Origin: Portulaca oleracea
Taxonomy: Eukaryota; Streptophyta; Magnoliopsida; Caryophyllales; Portulacaceae
Assembly: GCA_029582165.1 (NCBI GenBank)
Contig: CM055893.1
Coordinates: 22,134,679 to 22,198,678, forward strand
Reading direction: 5' to 3'
DNA length: 64,000 nucleotides
Of this stretch, positions 34,001 through 45,800 are shown piece by piece. Made by a program: the position numbers and the translations under genes. The notes beneath the pieces are model-generated. The model had not been told where the DNA came from, made no database searches, and was given only the letters and a program-made list of their open reading frames with translations. How positions within the stretch are numbered: the first letter of the stretch is position 1; each line of letters opens with the position of its first letter.

Positions 34001-37000
34001 CTTCCTCCTCTCTCAGTAAATTTTACAAAGCTAAATCTCTCATCCTTTCCCTTCTTATTGGGAATATAAGTTTGCTTGATGGTCCCGGATTTACTAAAAA
34101 CACCTTTCAATCTGTACATGTCAATGCTTTTCGACAAGCTTCCAATGTAGACTGAGTTTTTCTAGCTTGTTTATGTTGTGCCTTTGCCTATGTCCCTCTC
34201 CATCCAATATGTACTTCATATATAATTAAATTCGACACTTATATATCCAACATAACTTTCTTACATTTTGAAGAAAAGTATATTTTCTTTCCATGGACAT
34301 AAATAGTTGGCGGCAATTGTGAATAAGTGATGTAACTTGATTCGAAGAGTCTACATTCAAACTATCAAAATCATTATTCGTCTTAATTTTTATATGGGTA
34401 AACGTAGAAACAAAAAAAACAATTGTTAAAAATTAAGATCCCTAAATGCCATATTGTACATATCTAAAAAATAAAGTTCATATGTATGTTTTCATCTGAC
34501 AGACAAAAATGTTAACGTTATTGATGTTCAATTTCTTTTTTAAATATTCATAATAATGTGCATATCACATATTATAATTCAAAATTATATGAGGTTTGTT
34601 TTTCTAAAACGTTAACCTTTAGCTTTGGAATCTTTTTAGTTTAAACTGACAAAAAAAAATATCAAAAATATTACATTAATAAATAGTTTTTTTGTTTTTT
34701 TTGTCCTTGATAGTATGTAATTTTCCGACGAGGCATTGGTATCGATCGAACTACTAATTTGTTTTTCATGGAAAAGTTAGATATGTTGATTGCAAGAGCC
34801 TGGAAAAAGCTTACGAGAGCAATTGGGTAAGTCAACTCTCACAACTGCCATTCTATCGCAAAGTATGATTTGGACTTCCTTTTTTAGCATAGATGTTGCT
34901 ACTTAAATAAACTAGTTTTTTCCCATTCTTCTCAACGGATTCGATGACTGTAATATTAAAAAATATGAAAGAAATAAAAGTTAAATTATAAATCCAAACA
35001 ATATATAAAGTATCATGGAAAAAAAAACTATATCAACAAAAAAATTTTTAATGTAAAGAAAAAACGACCTGAAAAAGATAAATTGACTAAGGACAAGTAG
35101 AATAAAAACGACATATTATATTAGTTTAAATGTTGACTCAACATTTTGGGAAATATACATGAGTAAGTCAAACAACTTAATGCAGATAAAATGAAAAATA
35201 TAAAATAAAAAACTATCCAAATTATATATACAAATATTGTTGCAACATTGCCCAACAAAATCTTTTGGACTTAATTATATGCACAAATATAATCGTTCAA
35301 TATTCATTAATTATAAGATTTTTCTATAAAAAGGTAAAATACAAACATATAGTTAACCCTTCTTTTAAACGTTCTACTAAGTGCACCCTGAATAGAATAT
35401 TGATAAATCAATGTGTGGAACATTATGCGCATAAATAGCATGATCATACTTAGATAACATAACCAATGAGCGCTTGATTTCCCTGACTGTATGTTATACA
35501 TTGTTACATTTAACTGATAACCAATGAGCGTTTGATTTCCTTGACGGTATATTCTATACACATTTAACACTCTAAGTAATCTAGAAGGGAAAAAAATACA
35601 ACATTAGTCCATGATTATTAAAAAGTTGAAGATAACAAATAATATTAATCAAATGAATAATTAGTATATAACATAAAAGTAATATGAGTCTATTTTTGAC
35701 GAAATAATTGTGTACACAAACTCAAAGTACAAATAGATCTAATATGAAATATTAACATTGATAAGGTTAAACTATGCAATAAATTTAATTCTCATATCCA
35801 ATATCAACAATAAAAATATAAGAAACATAATATAATAAACATTTAATATTTTCTCTATTTTTATCCAAATTTCACTATTCAAAAAAAAACCCGTTACCCT
35901 GTTAAAAATTTCGGGTACCCAAACCAAAAAAAATTGGTTTTAATTGGGTTGGGTACCCAAATAACAAAAAATTACTGGTAATCGGTTCGGATACGGGTCA
36001 ATCCTTGGCCGAAATTGGGTATTCGAATTACCCAAAATTAAAATTGATCAAGGTGCAAATTAAAGTCCTTTTCTTTTCTTTCCATTTTTTTGTTGTTTAA
36101 TTTTGTCTTCACTTATATATTCGTGTGAGACTCTAAGGCTGTGTTCGGCAGTAGGGTTTAATGTAGCATTTAGCGTCTTGAACAAGTCAAAACTCTAATT
36201 GTATAAATATTAGCGTTCGGTAAACTAGCGTTTTGAGTAGCGTGTAGCGTTTTAAGGAGCGTTTTGCGAAACGTTAATAAAGTTAACGTTTAGCGTTTGA
36301 AGTAGCGTTTCATATTTTTTATTCAAAAAATACCCTTTGAAAATTTTATCTTTGAAAATTATTGATATCCTTTTATGTCAATTCACGTTAATCTACTAAT
36401 TCAACCACTAAATTTACCGAACACAATTCTCGTTTGACCAATCATCCGCTATCTGCTACTTAAACCGCTATCCGCTACCTAAATCGCTATCCGCTATCTA
36501 AACTGCTGTCCGCTATCTAAAACGCTAATTTTGCCGAACAGGGCCTAAAACTAAAAGAAAAGTAGCATGACTAATCGGAACTTGCATATTGTATTTGAAC
36601 AGATTCATCAAAATATTCTTTATTTTTCATCCAATTAATAACAGTCAAATAAGGGTTTGGCATTATATTTGGCATATTGTAAGAAACTTTCTTTCGAATA
36701 ATAATATAATTAGTAGTTTTATCCGGAGTCTGCATAGAATAGGCAGTAATATTAATAAACTGCAGCAATTTTAATTGAAATAGGAGTCTGTATAACTGAC
36801 TTTATAAATAGTAAAATTAATGGTGCTAAGAAGAATCTTTGGTAGACGAATGCAAATACAATATCATAAGAATAAATGTGAAAAATATAAAGGATGTGAA
36901 TGGAAACTACAACACTTTAAAGATAATGAAGTACAATAATTTTGATTAACAAAAAGCGAAATAATAATCTCATAAATTAATGTCATATAATTATTTATTT

Positions 37001-40000
37001 TTTTAGTTTATTTTTTTTGCTATTTGCTTTTTATTTGAATTTTTAAAAAGATAAAAAAATAATAATTGGATAGTTATTTTTTTGAATGAATGGTGTTAAT
37101 TTTTATATTAGATAAAATCAATGGCCGATATTGTCTGATTAATGAGATTTAAGAGATGGGGAAGGAAGAGATTTGAGGAGGTCCCACTGCAATTTAATAT
37201 AGATATATAGATTTATCTGAAGATAAACTTACAGCAATTTTAATTGAAATAGGAGTCTGTATAGAACGGACATTAATGTTAATGAGACTATGATTATTTA
37301 AATAATTTATCTGGAGATAAACTGACGGCAATTTTATTTGAAATAAGATTTTTTTATTAGGATTTTTAAAAAGATAAAAAATAATAATTGAGTTGTTATT
37401 TTTTTGAATGAATGGTGTAGATTTTATAGTAGATAAAATCAATGACTTATCTGATTAATGAAATTTAAGAGATGGGGGAGGGAAAAAATTTGAGGGGGTC
37501 CGATTACAATTTAGGTTCCGCTTTTGCGTACTAAATATATATAGATACGTAACTACTATTTCATGTTGGAGTGTAAATGAGTTGGTCGGGCCTGTGTCGC
37601 TTAGCCTAGGCTTGCTAGATTAGCAAACGAAGAACTTACAACATTTAGGTTCCGCTTTTGCCTACTAAATTACCTAATTTTTCTTAGGCTTGGGTTTAGC
37701 TTGGCTCGGTGGGTTTTATTTATTTTCTTTAGAACTTTCTATATACATGAGGTTCATTAATATCCAAGTTAAGTTATTTACTTTTACATTGATACCGTAA
37801 TTAGAGATTGAAATAATATTTTATTGATATTACAGTTGTAATTCAGAGCAACGTGAACTTTATCGGTACATATATTTTATTTTATATCTCAAATTTATCC
37901 TCCACAATTAAATATTATATTTCTAAATCAATATTGAGTTTATATGTATTCACAGAAAAGACCATATTAGGCACAAATAAAATACCAGAATGAACTAAAC
38001 TGAGATGAGGATTTTAAATTGGGTTATTTGTTTTTTGGACCCTGAAATATAGGAGTATTTATTTTCTGGACCTTTGATTTTCATTATTTAATTTTGGGAT
38101 CCTAAAGTTTATGGGTTCATAAAAAAGGACCTTAAAGTTTGTAGGTTGAAAAAAAGGTTCATGTACTGTTTTTTTTTTCTTCCCATGTTTGAATTCATCT
38201 CTTGATTAACACCAAACTTCAGAACTAAGGTTAAAACTAATATTAAAACTGTAATACACGTCTTTTATTCATATCAGAACTACTTAGACCTTGGGTACTT
38301 CATGGTTTAGTTAGTTTTGATATGAATAAGAGAGGTGTATTATAGCTTCAATATCAGTATTAAACTTACTCCTAAAGTTTGGCGCTAATCGGGAGATAAA
38401 TTCAAATATGGTAAGAAAAAGAAAAACAGTACACGGACCTTTTTTTCAACCTACAAACTTTCAGGTCCTATTTTATTCAACCCATAAATTTTAGGATCTC
38501 AAAAATAAATAATGAAAATCAAGGGTCGAGAAATAAATACCCCTATACTTCGGGTCCAAAATGCAAATAACCCCTTTAAACTCGTAAAGCTTTGGTGAAA
38601 TCTAGAGAGCATGGGTTTTTAATAGGGTTTATTTTCATGTGGATAACCCAATAATAATAATAAATATATCGTTATTATACATTTATACATCCTAAAATGC
38701 GTATCAAAGCATGCCTTGCCACTCAAACAACCATTTTAAGTGTTTGATAGTTGTTCGTTTGCAATGATTTTTTGGTCCCAACATGCCACTTTTCAATATG
38801 TAGAATCTAGTCACTGTTCTTTTATGCGGTTTGCAAACTGTGGTGTCACAACATACCGCAATTTGCCACAACCCACCACACTTTACCACAAATCATTACT
38901 TTTCTTTCTTCACTTTTCTCTCTCCTCACTTTTCTCATCTACTTTTTACATTCTCTATCCTCACCTACCCCACATACCAATAACCCGCCACAATTACACC
39001 ACAACCCGCCACAATTTCACCACATCATACCACGCCATACCGCAAAATACCGCAGAAAAGAACAGGGCCTAGTGAGCTATTGGAATAGTCTTTTTGATTT
39101 CAAAATCCAAATTATTGCAATTTCCATAGTTAACCTAACCTATCCGAATTTTCATTTTGAATAAAGTGACCTAAATGCCATTGAACAAATATTTTCTTTT
39201 TCTATAGGCTGAAATTAGTAGTCAATTTAGGTGTTTGGTAGTAATCATTTTTGAGATTATATAAATTTTACTTGTTAGAAGAATAATAATAAAAAAGAAT
39301 CTTATTTAAATAGTGTACATAATGTTATCGATGGATATCCTTTAACGTTTGAGTTCATATTGAAAAAAGTATAAGATAAGGATAACCATAGTTAAATCAC
39401 ATAAATTAACATTAAACCCTTAAATAATATTAATTGTCATTGCTCTAATTTTATCACACATTTATATGTTGCTCTTTGATTTTTCAAAAAATTGTGTCTA
39501 TCTTTGAACATTTCTTTTTTTCTCAACTAGGTATTTGAGTATACTTTTCTTATGGAATTAAAGTGCAAATATCAAAACATGTTTTATAAATATTTGCTAT
39601 AGGCTCATGTATCTCACATAACTCACTTTGTATACAAAAAAATAATTAGATGATTTCATAAATTTCATTCATAAAATGGAGAATTGGATAAACAATGAAT
39701 ACATAATGTACCATAATTCAAATAATAAATAGGAAAGTTGAATGTTCATTTTTATATTAATGTAATTCTTAATTCAATAAAAAAAAATAGATATATAACC
39801 AATAAAAATCATTGTGTCTAAGTGAAATACTATACAACATAAATAGATCTTTGAGGAAAATGAATTTTTATCAAACAGCTATGTTAGACACAACTAAATT
39901 TACCATACACTTCTTTAGAAGCAACTAATCTAAACATATATACAAACAATCACGTTGAAACAAACAACCAACAACTAATAGATGACTGCCAAACATGACC

Positions 40001-42740
40001 TATTTCTAATATGATGTATGCAAAAATTCTTTGAACTATTATTCCATGTCAAATTAGATGGTTTTGGTAAATTTGGATAAATTTTAATAAATATGAATGT
40101 GTTTAGATAATGTTTTAAAGAAAGAATTTAGGTAAATTTAAGTAAATCTAAAACATAATAAACTTTCCACTAACTACCTTACCCTTAGAAAATACAGGTT
40201 CCAAATGTTCACCATTACCAAACGAAAATCCGTGAAGTTGCTCATTTATACCCCTTCATGTACATCACCAAGTAAAGATGTTTATACATCCATTTATTAC
40301 AACTCAATGTCATAATGAACCGGTGATGCAAATAAAAATGGGCTTTAGCCCTTACGTACCGAAAAATAAATAATAGTGGGATGTTCTTTGCTCAGGTAAG
40401 TACCTATATAAAGCCTTCTACAATAAGGAGATGTTCTTTCCTTAGGTAAAGTACCCATATTTTCTAAGCTATTGAATTTTACCTAATCTTACCCAATTTT
40501 TCATATTTTACTTAAACTTACCAAATTTTGCATATTTTACCTAAATTTACCCGGCCTTACTTGATACAAGTTTGCACTATTCTTATCTAATTGCGTTGTT
40601 TCTAATTAATAAATCCAAATGAACTACTTAAATTAAATTATAAACATAATTATATCGCTTAACACAATCAGAAAACAACAAATCCAAAGCAATTGCTTGG
40701 TAGATCCTTACTGGTCTAGCAAAATACCTCAATGCATTTATCCACCTGTTATGTTGTTTTTAGCTGTAATAGGTAACTCCTCAGCTGTTAGATGACCGTT
40801 GTAGCATACAGTTACTGAGTGTAGCTCGATCATATAGGGAAAAGACTAAGTAGATCCTTGTTGTTGCTGCACGAAATCACACTGAACCTTCACAGGACGT
40901 CCATGTGAGCAACTGTAGTAGTTGGTGTTGTAGAAAATGCCCAAGGTTAATAGTCACATGCACTCTAAGACCATATATACTAGACATATTAGGGACCACA
41001 ATGATGTAGGTTGCAACCATTATAGTCACCATAGCTGCATGCATGAGCCTCTGGAACATAGCTTGACAAGACTATGGTTCACTAAAAATCCAATCAGGAA
41101 ATTGAGTTATGGTTATAGGCCAACCTTTCTACTTCATAGTTTTACTCCTATGATATGGAAATTTTATTTATAGTCCTTTAAAAGTCTCTTAGGGCTCTTC
41201 CTCCTAAAGGGCCTTAATGAAGCTGAATAGAGGTTACAAAACCTCCCTTGGGATTGTCTGAGTATCCCAGCTTCTTGTGTGATTTGCATGGATTATCTTG
41301 GGATGAAACAACACCTAAGTAACAAGATTGGACCAGAGCTGTGGATGTATAAGAATCTACATCATTCTGCTTATAGATTATAGCATTAGGCTTCTTGAAT
41401 TTATTTTGATGCTTAAATTACTTTTGCCTCCTTTCAACCTCTCCTTGTTAGAGGGTATAACCGATTAAACTAGATTAACTTTCACATAACTTAAAGAAAG
41501 AGTAGACATCTTATCTTTCAGACAATTTGCTCCCTCAATTCTCACATGACTGATCAGTTTTTGAAGGGTAAGATCCTTCTTCTTATGCTTGAGATGATTC
41601 ATGTTGTCACTCCAGGATGGTGGAAATTTCTCAATTACCACCTTTGCTTGAAAAATAATGAAAATATTTATCCCTTTATTCTGCAATTTAGGACATAGGT
41701 TCTCATACACGTAAACCTGCTCTATAGTGGGCTTGTCCTCTACGATCTGGAACTGCAACCACATGACAACAATATACTTCTTCTTTCCAGCACCATTAGC
41801 GTCATACTTGGTCTCGAGCTTGTTCCATATGGTCTTCATTGGATTTGAATCGACATACAGATCAAATAGCCAGTTGGACATGTTGTTCAGAAGGTAACTT
41901 CGTGCTACCTTGTTGTCTTTCTCCAGTTTCTTTTTGGGATACTCATCCAGTGGAACAACTGAAGTCCTCGGGGCAATAGAAGTTTTCTCGGAATTGTTTT
42001 GTGGAAGCGGAAGTTGTGCATCTGGTTCGTTGAGATGAGGTGAGGTCAAAACATAATCGATCTTCAATTGCTCAAGACAAAGAAATAATTTTTGGGACCA
42101 ATGCTTGTAGATTGTTCCATAGAAAGGCTTAATTTGAAGATTTTAATGAGGGGTTTTTTTTTGGAGCAGCCATTAATATTAATCACTTTCAAATTGTGAC
42201 AAAGAGAAGATACAAAATGAGAGAGAAAGACTTGTTTCCATTAAGCAACAAATCTCCATATCCAACATAAGATAGAGTGAGAGAAAGTGTAGGTAAAGGT
42301 GGACTTTCAAAGTAAAACGAAGGAGAGAAGGAGTCCGAGATACATGGATGGTAAGGAAGAAACGAGATGAAGAGGTACGTATGGAGGAGGGTAGACATGG
42401 GGGAGTTTATTATAGTTTTCAATTGTGACAACAAACAGAATAAGAAAGACGACAGAGAGACACAGGGTAGAGTGACAAAGATAACCTAAGAGGAATGAAA
42501 GAGGGGGCAAGATGAGAGGAGTCAGGGTTTGGGATAGTGACGGGTTAGTGGGGATGGTTTTCGATTTTAGTGTAGATGAGTAGGGGGAATTTGGCTAAAA
42601 CTTGGGTAGTAGACTAGGGTTTTATTTATATTTATATTTCTTTTTTTTTATTTTTCTTTTTGAATAACAACAAAATAGGCCAAATAGTGGCAGAACTGTA
42701 TGTGTGTGTTGGGATGTGTAGGGGAGGGGAGAGAGGGAGA

Positions 42741-42810
<70 letters not shown>

Positions 42811-45800
42811 CCATGGCTACCCCCAATAGTCACAAAATATAATTGGTTGCATAAATAGTTGTTGGTGTCATGCAATTGTAAAAGCATTCCAGGATGTTCC
42901 CTTGTCATATTGGTCTCTAGTTCAAATCATTACAAAGCAAAGATTTTTCCAGATTTTCCACATATTGTTTAATAGTTCTTTTTTTTCAAAAAAAAGGGGG
43001 AAGCAGTCCACTAATTCATAAAGTCCATCTCGCCAAGGGTAGTAATGCTCCCTAGGAAATTGTCTACATACATTATCTCATTATTGCATCAACTACAATT
43101 CTGGTACAAAGATGAGTTATGGTGTTTACCCCTCTCTTGAGTCTTGACATAACTAGCTGAAAGAACTTGGACATCACAAAGCATGGATCTAATGTCTTCC
43201 ACAAATAGGTAAGATAGGCCTCCACCTCTTTTCCTTAGTGCAACTTCATGATCAGACTCAAAGTGTCACTCTCAAGAACAACCCGTTCAAAGCATTGTTT
43301 CTTTACTTCTTCAACACATAAGCCTCTACTACAACTTATACTTGATTACTTGCTCTGGGGTCTAAGATGTGGCACAATTCTTCTTACCCTACAATGACGA
43401 TTTTACCCCAATCATCACGAATCACAAAAACTAGTCCCACTGTTTAATCACGAGCCAAGTGGGCATCAATATTAAATTTGACAAGGCCCTTAAGGGGTAC
43501 TTCCCAATTTGTCTAAAGAGATAGTTTCAATAGTTGTCGTAGGCTTGGTGGTCACTTGCATGTAATCTGTATCATCACAAACCAACTTCTTGAAGACCCC
43601 AGCAGAAATCCCATTTGCTCCTCGACATTAGCAAAAACGAGGACTGATTTCTAATAGAGCTTACTAATAGGTTAGGTCGAGTTGGGTTCGGGTTCGGGTT
43701 CGGGTTCGTGTTCGTGTCAAACATAAACGGGGTTTAAAATTCTCTGACTTGAACCTAAGCCATTTATTAAATGGGTTAGAAATTGAAACCGTTTACTGTT
43801 TAAATTTTAAACGGGTTGACCTTATTTTAACCTGTTTACCCATTTAAGTAAATGTGTTAGAATAAAGTTACCAATTTAACATTTAACCATTAACTCATTT
43901 GTACAAAACAACTCTTTGTGTGATCGAAATAATGATATACCATACTCAACAATTTGCATGGTAATATAATTGGAGTTATATATAAGGAGTTATCTTTCAA
44001 TTCATAGTCAAAGATAAATATAATAAAATTACAAGTCTTACGTATATTTCAAAGAATATTAATTGTTACTTTCACCTAAATTTATTGATAAACGGTATAA
44101 TTAGATAACAATTATTGAGTAAATGACTTGACTCATTTAGTATGCCTTACTAAACGGGTTAAGTAGGTGTTTTTTCGTGTCGAAAACTCTGACTTGAACC
44201 TAACCCATTTAATTAAATGAGTTTACCGTGTCAACCCATTTAATTATCGGGTTGAAAATTTCTACATAAACCCATCAGGTTGATAATCGTGTCGGGTCAG
44301 TTTTTCTCAGCTCTAATTTCTAACAACCAGCACAATCTAACATCCTGTGGAAACCTTGTTCAGCGTGTCTTGAATATATCAATCTAGTATCCAAGCGAAG
44401 AGTTCCTTAATTTTCATCTTTGCGAGGCCAATAAGCCAACTTTATTAGACTGTAATTTTCAACTTTGCGCCACCACAAATAAAGCTTATCTTGAGGGAGT
44501 CAATTGCAAAAAATGGCATCTACGTCTTCTTGCCCAACCGTTTCATGCACCAAATTATCTTTGAGCTACGATCTCCATCTCAATAAGGTTCTACACCTTT
44601 TAAAGATGGTCGACGCCAACCTGAGGCCTTTGCCTTGTATTGTCAATGGTCAATGGCGTTCAGGGAGTCTTATACACATTTATTTTTACTTGTTTCCCTA
44701 CTCTCCTTCTAAGAACTTCAAGAATAATGGACTTGGAACCCGAAATTCAGGTAAATTCGATCATGCTCCCGGCTCAGGATGCATTGTGCGCTTATTTAAT
44801 GGTTTTTTTGCTTTTGCTACTTTATTTGATGGTGATGATAAAAATATTTATAATTATATTTTTAGTAATATTTTTCTTCAGTAGAGGTGTTAATTTTCTA
44901 AATTAGTAAAACTAAACATGAATGCTCATAAACTGAAATAGAATGTTCATAACCCTAAATTAAAATGTTTGCACACCCAAACTTGATTGTTCATAAAATT
45001 GAATAAGAATGCTCATAAATATAAACTTGATTGATCATAAACTAGAATGATCATAAATTTGAACTAGAATGCTCATAAGACTAAACATGAATGCTCACAA
45101 ACCTGAATAAGAATGTTCATAACCCTAAACTAAATTGCTCATAAGACTAAACATGAATGCTCATAAACCTGAATAAGAATGCTCATGAACATAAACTTGA
45201 TTGTTCATAAATTTGAACTAGAATGCTCATAAGACTAAATATGAATGCTCATAAACCTAAATAAGAATACTCATAACCCTAAACTAGAATGCTTATAAGA
45301 CTAAACATGAATGTTCATAAACCTGAATAAGAATACTCATAACCCTAAACTAGAATGCTCATAAATATAAACTTGATTGCTAACATAAACATAAACTTGA
45401 TTGCTGATAAATCTAAACTATAATGCTCATAAGACTAAACATGAATGCTCATAAACCTGAACAAGCATGCTCATAAACATAAATTTGATTGCTCATAAAT
45501 CTAAACTTGAATACTCATAAATTTGAACTAAATTGCTCATAAGACTAAACATGAATGCTCATAAACATGAACAAGAGTGCTCATAAGCATAAACTTGATT
45601 GCTTATAAACATAAACTAGAATTCTCATATATAAATTTGAACTAGATTGCTCATAAGAATAAACATGAATGCTCATAAAGCTGAACAAGAGTGCTCATAA
45701 ACATAAACTTGTTTGCTTATAAACATAAACTTGAATGCTCATAAATTTGAACAAGATTGCTCATAAAACTAAACATGAATGCTCATAAACTTGAATAAGA

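Larger units (their letters stand above)
9102..34713 (+). other. Intron 5 of the DUF3754 gene (25.6 kb, nested elements)
   Basis: It is defined by the donor after exon 5 (AAG|GTAATTTT) and the acceptor before exon 6 (GATAG|TATGTA), with matching phase. From left to right it holds copia B with two nested elements, a minus-strand LINE, copia C with a nested gypsy fragment and an internal duplication, and a second LINE 5' fragment. Only about 9102-9314 and 34431-34713 look like original intron. Introns this long and repeat-rich are usually heterochromatic in plants. Confidence 0.82.

Noticed and set aside
43684..43720. (GGGTTC)n as an interstitial telomere
   Set aside because: The unit differs from the plant telomere TTTAGGG, is short, and lies inside a hAT element with a clear target duplication.
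44504..44906. Two overlapping + strand ORFs of 126 and 88 codons
   Set aside because: Hydrophobic, AT-driven composition with no recognisable domain or splice pattern.
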